This document shows positions 1 to 8,728 of a stretch of 38,404 bases of DNA, piece after piece. The stretch is from an uncultured Ectothiorhodospiraceae bacterium. Lineage in GTDB: Bacteria > Pseudomonadota > Gammaproteobacteria > Nitrococcales > Nitrococcaceae. A model generated the notes under the pieces. That model was not told the origin of the DNA. It saw nothing but the letters and a program-made list of their open reading frames with translations, and made no database searches. The stretch is taken from positions 1-38,404 of the forward strand of contig CAJXKP010000027.1 of assembly GCA_913055565.1 (NCBI GenBank), read 5' to 3'. A program made the translations under genes and the position numbers. The first letter of the stretch is position 1. Each line of letters begins with the position of its first letter.

Positions 1-248
1 TTGTCCTCCTTGAGCTGGCGGTTCTCGCGTTCCAGATCCCGGATACGCTGTTGTTCTGCCGTCAACGGCTGGCCTTCACCCGGCCCGCCGGCGCGTTCGG
101 CCTTGAGCTGATCGACCCACCGCCGCACAGCCGTCTCTGCCAGATCCTGGTCTCGGCAGATATCGGCCACCTTGAGGCCATCGTCGAGCACCATGCCGGC
201 CACCCGCTGTTTGTACTCCGCTGTAAACTGGCGCCGCTTGCGTGTCAT
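1..248 (-). CDS. IS3-family transposase OrfA (HTH), 3' end outside window
   Basis: This reads from an ATG at 248 leftwards for 82 codons without a stop and runs off the window. The protein begins MTRKRRQFTAEYKQRVAGMV, the usual start of IS3-family OrfA proteins. A helix-turn-helix covers about residues 20-50 (VADICRDQDLAETAVRRWV). A leucine-zipper-like segment follows (IRDLERENRQLKEDN), as expected of OrfA, which binds the element ends and makes the OrfAB transposase by frameshifting into orfB. A purine-rich GAGGAGA lies just before the start. OrfB, with the DDE catalytic domain, would lie outside the window, so activity cannot be judged. Confidence 0.88.
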   Translation of the reverse strand, partial: MTRKRRQFTAEYKQRVAGMVLDDGLKVADICRDQDLAETAVRRWVDQLKAERAGGPGEGQPLTAEQQRIRDLERENRQLKED

Positions 249-316
249 GTCGGTTCTCCTCGGTCAGGTGGTATGTTCCCACCTAAAGCCGTGTCCACCG
301 AAATTGAACCACCTCA
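1..316 (-). mobile_element. IS3-family insertion sequence, terminal part
   Basis: The end of an insertion sequence that continues beyond the left edge. On the minus strand the element appears to begin at about 316 with TGAGGTGGTTCAATTTCGG and then TGGACACGG. From memory this resembles the IS3 terminus, which starts TGATC and carries a GTGGACACG motif at a similar distance. About 70 bases further in comes the start of an orfA transposase gene. Only one end is visible, so the partner inverted repeat and target duplication cannot be checked. The family call rests on the orfA protein and the end motif; the exact boundary is an estimate. Confidence 0.75.
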
Positions 317-477
317 GAGAGGGTCGGGCCCCTATACGGTGGCCGCACGGGCGATGGGCCGTGAAAGGATTCGAGCTGGAACTTGCGTAACACATCGCCT
401 GTCGGCGGCAACTGCGGAGGCAGAACCGATGCCCTGCCTCCTGCCGCCGCTAACGAGAATAAAAGGGGAGTCACTGC

Positions 478-1401
478 ATGATTGAAGCCTGCGACTTGTC
501 GCGATACTACGGCTCGACGCTTGCCGTGGACGGTGTGTCGTTCCAGGTCGATGCTGGGGAGGTGGTCGGGCTGTTAGGCCCCAACGGGGCCGGCAAGACG
601 ACCGCCATGAAGATGCTAACCGGCTATCTGGAGCCGAGTAGTGGGCATGTTCGCCTCGACGGCCAGGATATGGCGACCCATCGCCGCGTCCTGCAGCGTC
701 GTATCGGTTATCTGCCCGAGAATTGTCCGATCTACCCGGACATGACCGTGGTGGACTATCTCGATTATCAGGCCGTATTGCATGGCGTTGCGGACAGCGA
801 GCGGCCGGCGGCGGTGCGCAGCGCCATACGCCGAGCGGCGCTCGATGCCCACGCGCTGTCGCCGGTGAGCCAGCTCTCGCGCGGTTACCGCCAGCGCACC
901 GGCGTGGCCCAGGCCATCCTTTATCAACCCGATGTCGTCATCCTCGACGAGCCCACAAACGGCCTGGACCCCGAACAGATCCGCGAGATGCGCTCGCTCA
1001 TCCGCTCGCTGGCCGAGCACGCCGCCGTCCTGGTGTCGACGCACATCCTCCAGGAGGTCCAGGCGGTATGCGATCGGGTCCTGATGATGCGTCAGGGGCG
1101 TTTGGCCCTGGACGCGCGCCTGGACGAGCTCGGTGGTAGCCAGCGGCTGCTGCTCTCGGTGGATGCCGGCCTTGAGGATCTGCGCGGCATCGTCGGTGAC
1201 CTCTCGGCCATCGAAGACATCGACGAGCTGCCGGCCGAGGGGGCGGCCCGTCGTTATGCGCTGAATACCCACAAAGATGCCTCGGCGTTGGCACCCGAGC
1301 TCGCGCGGCGTCTCCACGAGGCCGGTCTGAGCCTGTACGCCCTGACGCCTGTTAAGCGCGATCTGGAAACCGTTTTCGCCGAGGTCAACAGCGACAACTG
1401 A
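478..1401 (+). CDS. GldA-like ABC transporter ATP-binding protein
   Basis: A 307-residue ABC ATPase that would power the membrane protein encoded next. Visible motifs are Walker A GPNGAGKTT (34-42), the variant signature LSRGYRQR typical of the GldA/NatA-like group, Walker B VVILDEPTNGLDP and the switch histidine in VLVSTHIL. The C-terminal ~90 residues form the usual accessory domain. The start is an ATG preceded by AGGGGAG. The gene lies 17 bases upstream of a fused GldF-GldG gene, so the two are almost certainly co-transcribed. GldA is known from gliding Bacteroidetes, but close relatives occur in many non-gliding bacteria with unknown substrate. No gliding function is implied. Confidence 0.9.
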   Translation: MIEACDLSRYYGSTLAVDGVSFQVDAGEVVGLLGPNGAGKTTAMKMLTGYLEPSSGHVRLDGQDMATHRRVLQRRIGYLPENCPIYPDMTVVDYLDYQAVLHGVADSERPAAVRSAIRRAALDAHALSPVSQLSRGYRQRTGVAQAILYQPDVVILDEPTNGLDPEQIREMRSLIRSLAEHAAVLVSTHILQEVQAVCDRVLMMRQGRLALDARLDELGGSQRLLLSVDAGLEDLRGIVGDLSAIEDIDELPAEGAARRYALNTHKDASALAPELARRLHEAGLSLYALTPVKRDLETVFAEVNSDN

Positions 1402-1418
1402 TTTTAGGGAGTCACAGC

Positions 1419-4352
1419 ATGCGAAGCATCCTGCGCGTATGCCGGCGGGAGGCGGGTGCCTATTTTGCCTCCCCGGTGGCGTATCTGTTTATCGGAACAT
1501 TCCTGGCGGTCACGCTTTTCATCTTCTTCTGGGCCGAGACCTTCTTCGCGCGCAATATCGCCGACCTCAGGCCCCTTTTCCAGTGGTTGCCGGTACTGCT
1601 CATCGCCCTAGTGGCTACGCTTACGATGCGCAGTTGGAGCGAGGAGCACCGCGCCGGCACCGTGGAGCTATTGATGACCTCCTCGGCCAGCCCGCTGGCA
1701 CTGGTACTAGGCAAGTTCCTCGCTATCCTGGCCCTGGTTGCGGTGGCGCTCGGCCTGACGGTGTCGTTGCCGATCACGGTGGCCTTCCTGGGGCCGATTG
1801 ACTGGGGGCCGGTGATCGGCGGCTATGTGGCGAGCCTGTTCCTGGCCGCTGCCTACGCCGCCATCGGGCTGTTCATCTCCGCACGCACCGATAATCCCAT
1901 CGTGAGTCTGATGGTGACCGCGTTGGTGGGCGGCAGCTTCTATCTGATCGGGACCGAGTGGCTAACCGCTCTGGCGCCCGCCGGCCTGGCCGAGTCGATG
2001 CGGGCGCTGGGTACGGGAGCGCGCTTCGACGAGATCACGCGTGGGGTCCTCGACCTGAGGGATATCTACTACTACATCAGCCTCATCGGGGTGTTTCTGA
2101 CGCTCAATGTCTACAGTATCGAGCGGCTTCGCATTGGCAATGACGCCGATTCGGGGCGGCGCTCGCTGGGTCTACGCGTCATCGCCGGCCTGGTCGCGGT
2201 TAATTTCCTAGCGGCGAATCTGTGGCTGACGCCGGTGGCGTGGGCGCGCGCGGATCTGACCGCCGGCAATCGCTATACGCTTGGGGCGGCGACGGAGCAG
2301 TATCTCGCCAACCTCCAGCAGCCGCTGACGCTCAAGGCCTACATCAGTCGAGATAGTCATCCCCTGCTCAACCCGCTCGGCCCGCAGCTGCGTGATCTGC
2401 TCACCGAATACGGCATTCGAGGCGGCGATAACGTGCGCGTCGAGATCGTCAATCCCTCGGATGACAGTGCCGCCACCGAGAAGGCACGCAAGCGCTACGG
2501 CATCCAACCGGTGCCGCTGCAACAGGCGAGTCGCTATGAGTCCTCGGTGGTGAGCACCTACTTCCATGTGCTCGTGCGCTACGGTGATCAGCACAAGGTA
2601 CTTGGACTCCAGGATCTCATCCGCGTGAAGTCTCAGGGGGCGACCATGCGGATCAATCTGGCCAATCCCGAGTATCAGGTTACCTCGGCCATTCGGGATG
2701 TCGCGCGGCAGTGGCGAAGCGGGGGTAACGTCTTCGCCACCATCGATAAGCCGGTGACCTTTCATGGCTATATCTCCAGCCGGAACGCGCTGCCGGAAAA
2801 GCTCACCAAATTGCGCGACAGCCTCGATAGCATCCTCAAAGACTTTAAGGCGCAGGCCGGCGATAGGCTTAAGACGCAGTTCACTGATCCGGGGAGTCCG
2901 GATAGTGAAGTGGGGCAGCGTCTGGCCTCGGCATACGGGTTTCGGCCCATGGCGACGAGCCTGCTCAGCAGCGAGCGCTTCTATTTCCATATGGTGCTCA
3001 ACAGCGGCGACCGCAGCGTTCCGGTCAAGCTGCCGAAGGAGCTCAGCGAGGATGCGTTACGCCAGGCTATCCAGGACGGTCTGAAGCGTTTCGGCAAGGG
3101 CCTGAAGCGGACCGTCGCCGTTTACCAGCCGAATCAGCCGCCCCGGCGGCCGCGGCGCCGACCTGCGCCGAGCAGCGGCCCGAGCTACCGGCTGTTGATG
3201 CAGAGCCTTCGCGGCAACAACACGGTTACGCGCGCTGACTTGAGCGATGGCCGCGTCGACGCGAACGCGGATCTGCTGCTGGTGCTCTCGCCGGACGATT
3301 TGGGTGACAAGGCGCGTTTTGCCATCGATCAGTTCCTGATGCGCGGCGGTAGCGTGGTGATTGCTGGGTCGCCGAATCAGGTCGGTGTTAGCCGTCGCCA
3401 GGGGATTAGCGTGACGCCAACGCCGACGGGGTTGCGGGACTGGTTGGCCCGTTACGGCATCACCATCGAGAAGCGGTTCGTGCTCGATTCCCAGAGCGGT
3501 GCCTTGAGCCTGCCCACCCGCACCGGCGGACGCACGCGTATCCGAACGCTGAACTATCCCTATTTCATCGATGTTCGCGGCGATGGCATGGCCGATATCC
3601 CCATGCTTGACCCGCTCAACCAGGTCACCATGGCGTGGATGTCGCCGATCCGTGTTGACGACAGTCGGACCGGCGAGCTCAGCGTCGAGCGCTTGATCCA
3701 GAGCTCGCCGCGCTCCTGGACGGCGGACACCAAGGATGTCATGCCGAACTATCGTGATGGCCGCGTCAGCGGCTTCCCTGAGGGGGACCAGCGCGCTCGT
3801 CAGACCCTGGGCGTGATGCTGGAAGGGCGGTTTGAATCGGCCTTTAAGGGCCAGAAGTCGCCGCGTCTGGTGTCGAGCGAGGGCAGCGGCTCCGACGACA
3901 AGGCCCAGGATGCGGGCAAGTCGGCGTCAACCGCGACTTCCGGCAACGGCAGTAAGGGCAACAAGGATAAGGGCCCAACGGTGGGCTCGGTGATCGAGCA
4001 CTCGCCAGCGTCGTCTCGGCTTATCGTTCTGGGGTCCGGGAATTTCCTCTCGGATAGCGCGTTGCGCATCGTCGGGCGAAGCCGGCAGACGCGGTATACG
4101 GCGCCCATCGATCTGACCCAGAACATCCTGGATTGGTCCCTGGAGGATCCGGGCCTGCTGGCCTTGCGCGGCGGCGGCCGCTACGCACGCCCGCTGATCC
4201 CGCTTGATGACTGGCAGCGCCGGGTCTGGGAGACCGGCAACTACGGCGCGGCCCTGGCCGGCCTGCTGCTGGTCCTCGGTATTCAGCGCGGAACGGCCGG
4301 TGCCCGGCGTCGTCGGTATGCCACTTGGATCAACACGGAGGGGGATCAGTGA
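1419..4352 (+). CDS. Fused ABC-2 permease (GldF-like) and GldG-like auxiliary protein
   Basis: A 977-residue membrane protein made of two parts. Residues 1-240 are an ABC-2 permease with about six membrane segments (around 20-42, 56-70, 98-124, 135-155, 160-185, 217-235) and the family motif LGTGARFDEITRGVLDLRD. Another segment at about 253-275 leads into DLTAGNRYTLG, the hallmark opening of the GldG/ABC_transp_aux periplasmic region. That region fills the rest of the protein and ends with one membrane helix near the C-terminus. In gliding Bacteroidetes GldF and GldG are separate; here they are one chain. A low-complexity Ser/Gly/Lys stretch lies around residues 825-850. The stop overlaps the next start. 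The substrate is unknown. Confidence 0.85.
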   Translation: MRSILRVCRREAGAYFASPVAYLFIGTFLAVTLFIFFWAETFFARNIADLRPLFQWLPVLLIALVATLTMRSWSEEHRAGTVELLMTSSASPLALVLGKFLAILALVAVALGLTVSLPITVAFLGPIDWGPVIGGYVASLFLAAAYAAIGLFISARTDNPIVSLMVTALVGGSFYLIGTEWLTALAPAGLAESMRALGTGARFDEITRGVLDLRDIYYYISLIGVFLTLNVYSIERLRIGNDADSGRRSLGLRVIAGLVAVNFLAANLWLTPVAWARADLTAGNRYTLGAATEQYLANLQQPLTLKAYISRDSHPLLNPLGPQLRDLLTEYGIRGGDNVRVEIVNPSDDSAATEKARKRYGIQPVPLQQASRYESSVVSTYFHVLVRYGDQHKVLGLQDLIRVKSQGATMRINLANPEYQVTSAIRDVARQWRSGGNVFATIDKPVTFHGYISSRNALPEKLTKLRDSLDSILKDFKAQAGDRLKTQFTDPGSPDSEVGQRLASAYGFRPMATSLLSSERFYFHMVLNSGDRSVPVKLPKELSEDALRQAIQDGLKRFGKGLKRTVAVYQPNQPPRRPRRRPAPSSGPSYRLLMQSLRGNNTVTRADLSDGRVDANADLLLVLSPDDLGDKARFAIDQFLMRGGSVVIAGSPNQVGVSRRQGISVTPTPTGLRDWLARYGITIEKRFVLDSQSGALSLPTRTGGRTRIRTLNYPYFIDVRGDGMADIPMLDPLNQVTMAWMSPIRVDDSRTGELSVERLIQSSPRSWTADTKDVMPNYRDGRVSGFPEGDQRARQTLGVMLEGRFESAFKGQKSPRLVSSEGSGSDDKAQDAGKSASTATSGNGSKGNKDKGPTVGSVIEHSPASSRLIVLGSGNFLSDSALRIVGRSRQTRYTAPIDLTQNILDWSLEDPGLLALRGGGRYARPLIPLDDWQRRVWETGNYGAALAGLLLVLGIQRGTAGARRRRYATWINTEGDQ

Positions 4353-5326
4353 TGCAGCGAATGACCCTGACACTCGCGCTCGTGTTGGTGCTCCAGCTCG
4401 GTTTGGTCGGCATACTATGGCTTGGTGCCGGCCAGGCCGGCGACCGCGCCCCCGAGCCGTTGATAAGCCTGAACCAGGACGCCATTAGCAGTGTCCGCAT
4501 CGCGCCCGGTCCGGATGAGGCGGGCGTTGAGCTCAAACGCGCTAACGGCAGCTGGCAGTTGCCGGCAAGCGATGGCTTCCCGGCGAAGCAGAGCAAGGCC
4601 GAGAGCTTGGCACAGAACCTTGCCGGAATCCGGGCGGGTCTACCCGTGGCCAGCTCGCAGGGAGCGCTCGCGCGCTTTGACCTCGAGCCCAAGCAAGTGG
4701 AACGCCGTATCGTGATCAACGAGGGCGAATCCGATAGTGTGACGCTGCTCATCGGCAAGTCGGCCGGTACGAACAGCGTCTACGCGCGCCGGGCGGCTAG
4801 TAACGTCGTCCACGAGATCGATTTCGCCTCGTGGCAGGCGGAGCCCAATGCGTCCGCCTGGTTCGAGACGGCTAAGCTCCAGGTCCCGATCACGGACGTC
4901 AAGGCGGTCAAGCTGGCGGGCTTTACGCTGCGTAAGGGCGACGATGGGGGTTGGTCGCTGAAGGGGGCCGATCCAAACGGCGAGGTCAGCACGACCAAGA
5001 TCAGGGAGTTCGTCGCTAAGCTCGTTCAGCCCACGTTTGATGCGGTGTCGAAGGGCGGTGCGCCGGAGGGCGAGCCATCGGCCGGCTACACGGTCGTGAC
5101 CCAAGATAATGATTTCCGCTTCGATTACTACAGTGGCGACAAGCCAACCGTCGTGCGCTCGGGGCAGGATTGGCATTTTCAGGTGGCCCAAGAGCAACTG
5201 GAAACGGTCAGGGCAGCGACGCCCGAGCAGTTCGTCGCCGGTAGCGGCGTTAAGGGCTCGGCTAGCGCCCCGGGATCGGGTGGGTCGCCCAGTGCGGGTG
5301 GTAACGCCGGCTCGAGCGAGCCGTAG
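4352..5326 (+). CDS. DUF4340 family protein of the Gld-type ABC operon
   Basis: A 324-residue protein starting at the ATG that overlaps the preceding stop (TGATG), with GGAGGGGG just upstream. A longer reading from 4325 is open but would overlap the previous gene by 28 bases and lacks a better ribosome site. The N-terminus is one hydrophobic helix (TLALVLVLQLGLVGILWLGA) that would anchor it with the bulk in the periplasm. The body matches my knowledge of DUF4340 proteins, with repeated beta-rich units such as SVTLLIGKSAGTNSVYAR. The C-terminus is a Gly/Ser-rich tail. DUF4340 proteins regularly follow GldA and GldFG genes, so it is probably a periplasmic partner of this transporter. Its molecular function is not known. 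Confidence 0.8.
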   Translation: MQRMTLTLALVLVLQLGLVGILWLGAGQAGDRAPEPLISLNQDAISSVRIAPGPDEAGVELKRANGSWQLPASDGFPAKQSKAESLAQNLAGIRAGLPVASSQGALARFDLEPKQVERRIVINEGESDSVTLLIGKSAGTNSVYARRAASNVVHEIDFASWQAEPNASAWFETAKLQVPITDVKAVKLAGFTLRKGDDGGWSLKGADPNGEVSTTKIREFVAKLVQPTFDAVSKGGAPEGEPSAGYTVVTQDNDFRFDYYSGDKPTVVRSGQDWHFQVAQEQLETVRAATPEQFVAGSGVKGSASAPGSGGSPSAGGNAGSSEP

Positions 5327-5415
5327 GTCGCGAGCGTTGGGTGGCTCGCTCTAGAGGCCTACCTGGCCACGGGCGTTAGTGAGCTGGCCGGCTGGCTTCA
5401 CGGGCGTCGTTGCAA

Positions 5416-5445
5416 GCACGGAGGTAGCGGGCGCCGTCTCCGTGC
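5416..5445 (+). terminator. Hairpin after the Gld-type operon
   Basis: An 8-base stem GCACGGAG/CTCCGTGC with a 14-base loop, about 90 bases after the DUF4340 stop. It has no clear T-run after it, so it may be a Rho-assisted terminator or an mRNA end stabiliser rather than a classical terminator. The rest of 5327-5510 shows nothing else recognisable. Confidence 0.4.
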
Positions 5446-5510
5446 CTGCATCGCTGATCCAGCGCGGTGACTGCTAGACTCACGGCGTTTCTAGGCTAGG
5501 AGGATGAGCC

Positions 5511-6242
5511 GTGATCGAATGGATGTACGACCCGGCGGCGTGGATCGCGCTAGCCACCCTCACGGTCATGGAGATCGTGCTGGGCATTGATAACATCATC
5601 TTCATCTCTATCCTCGCGGATCGCCTTCCGAAGGAACGCCAGCCCCTGGCGCGCAAGCTCGGCCTGTTGATGGCCATGATCACGCGGATCCTGTTGCTTT
5701 TCTGTATTACCTGGCTGTTGAGCCTCCAGGCAACGCTGTTCTCGGTGCTCGATCACGGCGTAACTGGCAAGGATCTGGTGATGTTGGCCGGCGGATTATT
5801 CCTGCTCTGGAAGGCGACTACTGAGATCCATGCCAAACTCGAGGGCGAGGCCGAGGTAGCCGCTGGCCGGCAACCTAAAACGGCCACCATGGCCGGTGTG
5901 GTTGCGCAGATCGCGCTATTGGATATCGTCTTCTCGGTCGATTCCGTGATTACCGCCGTGGGCATGGCGGACGACATCGAGGTCATGGTGATCGCCGTGC
6001 TCGTGGCGGTGGGCGTGATGATGTGGCTTGTCGATCACATCCACGAGTTCATCAAGCGCCACCCCACCGTGAAGATGCTGGCGTTGTCGTTCCTCATGCT
6101 CATCGGTGTTGCCCTGGTAGCCGATGGCATGCAGTTCCATATCCCGAAGGGCTACATCTACTTCGCCATGGCCTTCTCGGCCGCGGTCGAGCTGCTCAAT
6201 ATGCGGCTTCGTATACGCAAGCGCGAGGCGAACACCAACTAG
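5511..6242 (+). CDS. TerC family integral membrane protein
   Basis: A 243-residue polytopic membrane protein with about seven hydrophobic segments. The two family motifs with buried aspartates are present: EIVLGIDNIIFISIL (Asp27) and DIVFSVDSVITAVGM (Asp144). TerC relatives (Alx, MeeF/MeeY, YkoY) are linked to manganese export and metal loading of exported proteins, or to tellurite resistance in terZABCDE clusters. No other ter gene is nearby, so a metal-homeostasis role is more likely than tellurite resistance. The start is a GTG with AGGAGG eight bases upstream; an in-frame ATG four codons later is the alternative. Length fits the short, single-domain TerC group. Confidence 0.9.
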   Translation: MIEWMYDPAAWIALATLTVMEIVLGIDNIIFISILADRLPKERQPLARKLGLLMAMITRILLLFCITWLLSLQATLFSVLDHGVTGKDLVMLAGGLFLLWKATTEIHAKLEGEAEVAAGRQPKTATMAGVVAQIALLDIVFSVDSVITAVGMADDIEVMVIAVLVAVGVMMWLVDHIHEFIKRHPTVKMLALSFLMLIGVALVADGMQFHIPKGYIYFAMAFSAAVELLNMRLRIRKREANTN

Positions 6243-6262
6243 GCTAGGGGCCACCACTGGTT

Positions 6263-6280
6263 GCGGCTCGCGGGAGCCGC
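6263..6280. terminator. Hairpin between convergent terC-family and DUF4124 genes
   Basis: A perfect 7-base stem GCGGCTC/GAGCCGC with a 4-base loop in the 69-base gap between two genes that face each other. It is placed to serve both as a two-way terminator, but no T-run follows on either strand. Confidence 0.45.
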
Positions 6281-6311
6281 CAGCGCACGCCCATCCTGGC
6301 GGTGATGGGCT

Positions 6312-6836
6312 CTAGAGGGTGCGGTGGCCCACCTTTTTGCCGTCGCGTATGAAGATCTCGACGCCCCGCTGCCCGGTGCTGTACTGGAGTTTCTTGTCGA
6401 AGAGCTCGGTGTCGGTGGTCACCTCGTGCGGTGTGCCGCAGGCCTCGCGTATTCGATCAACCGACGTGCCTGCTCGCATGATCGCGTTATCACTAGCGGT
6501 GTTAAGGCAGGGGTTGGTGGGTTCATTGGCTGCCTCATCCGTCTGCTCCGCCTCCGCCGTTTCGGGCTCTGAGGAGTCGGCGCCGGGCTGTGACTGGTCG
6601 GAATCATCCTCGCGATCGCCCGGATCGGGCGCCATGCGGGAGGGCTCGCTGCTCGTCGTGTTGCGCTCGCGGTCCGAGGAGGGCGTCTCTACCTCGACCT
6701 TGGCGGCGTCTGCGCCGCATGGCTCATCAGCGAATACCGTTTCCCCATTGTCCCCTTGGCAGCGGTAGATCTCGGCGGCTTGAGCCGAGGCGGTGCCTGC
6801 GCCGAGCAGCACGGCGGCGATGAGCGCATAGCGCAT
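6312..6836 (-). CDS. DUF4124 domain exported protein
   Basis: A 174-residue protein. The start is placed at the ATG at 6836 because it opens a clean signal peptide (MRYALIAAVLLGAGTASAQA, then AEIYRC); upstream in-frame codons would precede this signal. Residues ~22-50 are a DUF4124 domain (IYRCQGDNGETVFADEPCG with its two cysteines). A disordered acidic Ser/Glu/Asp-rich linker follows, then a small C-terminal domain (about 108-174) with a Cys pair context (PCLN, REACGTP) reminiscent of DUF2845-type periplasmic proteins. DUF4124 proteins are common in Gammaproteobacteria and have no assigned reaction. The periplasmic location is inferred from the signal. It converges on the TerC-family gene. 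Confidence 0.82.
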   Translation of the reverse strand: MRYALIAAVLLGAGTASAQAAEIYRCQGDNGETVFADEPCGADAAKVEVETPSSDRERNTTSSEPSRMAPDPGDREDDSDQSQPGADSSEPETAEAEQTDEAANEPTNPCLNTASDNAIMRAGTSVDRIREACGTPHEVTTDTELFDKKLQYSTGQRGVEIFIRDGKKVGHRTL

Positions 6837-7192
6837 ACCGGGTATCCCTGTATTGGTGAGCTGTCTATCCAGCATAGCGTGGTCGATGGTTGGGACAATG
6901 CCAGAGTGCATCCAAGACGGCGCTGGACGCGCCAGCGGTAGCCCTCGGCCGACGGGCGCAAGCGGCAAGGTTGCTGCCTGGCGCTTGTCTAGCCCGCTGG
7001 TTTCGTGGTTAGTCTGTTATCACTAAACGATGCCGCCAGTGGCGCCTGCCTTGGGGTGCCATGCAGCGCGTCCCGGTTGGCCTTGCGTAAGCGGCACCGG
7101 CGATTGGCGCTAGGCTCGCTTTGGTAGGAGGGCATTGCGGCACGCGCCGAGCGACGGGCGCCATCCACAAAGCGTTTCCTTAAGGAGGCCGC
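6837..7192. other. Intergenic region between divergent DUF4124 and aldo/keto reductase genes
   Basis: A 356-base stretch that must hold the promoters of both divergent genes. I see no convincing open frame, hairpin or known operator. A strong ribosome site TAAGGAGG sits at about 7182-7189, just before the aldo/keto reductase start. Confidence 0.5.
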
Positions 7193-8194
7193 ATGGAGTA
7201 CACCGAATTCAGTGACACCGGCTTAACCGTCTCGCGCATTGGTCTGGGGACCTGGGCTATCGGTGGCTGGATGTGGGGTGGCACCGACGAGTCAGAGGCC
7301 GTGGACGCCATTCGTCATGCCGTGGATCGGGGGATCAACCTCATCGACACGGCGGCGGTCTATGGCATGGGCCACTCGGAGTCGATCGTGGGGCGAGCGC
7401 TGCAACGGCACGGCCTCCGCGATCAGGTTGTTCTGGCTACCAAGGGTGGTCTGAACTGGTCCGAGGATCACACCCAGGTCTGGCGGGAGGCCACGCGTGA
7501 GCGACTGGAACGGGAGGTGGAGGACTCACTGCGCCGACTCGGCACGGAGGTCATTGATGTGTACCAAGTCCACTGGCCGGATCCGCAAACGCCTGTCGAG
7601 GAGACCGCGCGCGCCATGGAATCCCTCTATCGCGCCGGCAAGATCCGAGCGATCGGCGTCTCCAACTTCGATACCTCGGCAATGGACGCCTTCCGCGAGG
7701 TAGCGCCGCTCCATGCCAATCAGCCGCCTTATAACCTCTTCGAGCGCGAGGTCGGCGATCAGGTGCTGCCGTACTGCCGGCGTAACGGTATCGCCACTAT
7801 CACCTACGGCGCGCTGTGTCGCGGCATGCTCAGCGGGCGGATGCATAGCGAGCGCCGCTTCGATGGCGACGATCTGCGCAATAACGACCCTAAGTTCCAG
7901 CAACCGCGCTTCGCTCAGTACCTGGGGGCGGTGGCGGCCCTCGACGCGTTCGCACGGACGCATTACGGCTGCGATGTGAAGGCCTTGGCCCTGCGTTGGC
8001 TGCTCGATCAGCCCGGGCACACGGTTGCTCTGTGGGGTGCCCGGCGGGCGGATCAGATCAGTGACGCCGACGTCATCGACGGCTGGCGGCTCGATGATGA
8101 CGCCCTGGCGGCGATCGATGCGATCATCGCCGAACACGTCACCGATCCTGTGGGACCGGAGTTCATGGCACCGCCGGCCCGGGAGGCCGGGTGA
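7193..8194 (+). CDS. Aldo/keto reductase
   Basis: A 333-residue NAD(P)H-dependent aldo/keto reductase. The catalytic tetrad is visible: Asp52 and Tyr57 in DTAAVYGMG, Lys84 in ATKGG and His127 in YQVHWPD. The N-terminus LTVSRIGLGTWAIGG and the segment GKIRAIGVSNF are family hallmarks. Such enzymes reduce aldehydes, ketones or sugars in the cytoplasm; the substrate cannot be told from sequence. The ATG follows TAAGGAGG with ideal spacing. It appears to be a single-gene unit and converges on sodC with only a 24-base gap. Confidence 0.92.
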   Translation: MEYTEFSDTGLTVSRIGLGTWAIGGWMWGGTDESEAVDAIRHAVDRGINLIDTAAVYGMGHSESIVGRALQRHGLRDQVVLATKGGLNWSEDHTQVWREATRERLEREVEDSLRRLGTEVIDVYQVHWPDPQTPVEETARAMESLYRAGKIRAIGVSNFDTSAMDAFREVAPLHANQPPYNLFEREVGDQVLPYCRRNGIATITYGALCRGMLSGRMHSERRFDGDDLRNNDPKFQQPRFAQYLGAVAALDAFARTHYGCDVKALALRWLLDQPGHTVALWGARRADQISDADVIDGWRLDDDALAAIDAIIAEHVTDPVGPEFMAPPAREAG

Positions 8195-8218
8195 CGACGG
8201 GCCATGTCTGGTGGCGCG

Positions 8219-8728
8219 TTAGCGCTTGCTGATGACGCCGCAAGCGATTCGGGATCCGGCGGCACCGGCCGGATCCGTGCTGTAATCATCGGCGCCCGCG
8301 TGTAGGACGATGGCCGTGCCGCCGTCGTTGCTCAAGAGCTCATCAACGCTCACCGCCTCATTGAGCACCTCCAGTTCCGTCTTCCCGGAGGCTGGGACAT
8401 GGATGTTGGGCATGTCGCCGGCGTGGCGGCCCTTGGGATTGTCCAGGCCGTGCTCAGTGTCGCCGGGGTTGTAGTGCCCGCCTGCCGATTTGAAGGGCGG
8501 CTCGCAGGTACCACTCTCGTGGATGTGGAACGCATGCGCGCCGGGCGCTAGATCCAGCAAGCGGGCATGGAGTAGCGCGCCCTCCTCGGTGTCGCGGATG
8601 CGCACCTCGCCCACCAGCTCGCCCTCGGGGTTGTGCAGCGCCGCCGATGCTGGCCAGTTGTCGGCCGCGGCTGTCGTATGGGTTGCTGTTAGGGCGATTA
8701 GGGCCAAAGCAGCGCCTAGATGTCTCAT
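8219..8728 (-). CDS. sodC: Periplasmic Cu/Zn superoxide dismutase
   Basis: A 169-residue precursor with a signal peptide (about 1-21, cleavage after TTAAA). It converts superoxide to hydrogen peroxide and oxygen in the periplasm. All ligands expected of the family are present: copper His68, His70, His85 and His143; zinc His85 (bridging), His93, His102 and Asp105; the disulfide pair Cys75-Cys163; and the active-site Arg160. The motif GGHYNPG is the bacterial SodC signature. It is an intact gene, the last gene before the tRNA, with no obvious operon partner. In this copper-rich gene neighbourhood it is a copper consumer, but the copper genes are 20 kb away. Confidence 0.96.
   Translation of the reverse strand: MRHLGAALALIALTATHTTAAADNWPASAALHNPEGELVGEVRIRDTEEGALLHARLLDLAPGAHAFHIHESGTCEPPFKSAGGHYNPGDTEHGLDNPKGRHAGDMPNIHVPASGKTELEVLNEAVSVDELLSNDGGTAIVLHAGADDYSTDPAGAAGSRIACGVISKR

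Noticed and set aside
51..485. 144-residue open frame antisense to the transposase and running into the ABC gene
   Set aside because: It is a shadow of the minus-strand orfA and non-coding leader, with no domain or ribosome site.
616..1317. 233-residue minus-strand open frame inside the ABC ATPase gene
   Set aside because: It is fully antisense to a gene with all ABC motifs; such long shadows are normal in GC-rich DNA.
5511..6242. Tellurite-resistance operon
   Set aside because: Only a stand-alone TerC-family protein is present; no terZ, A, B, D or E genes lie nearby.
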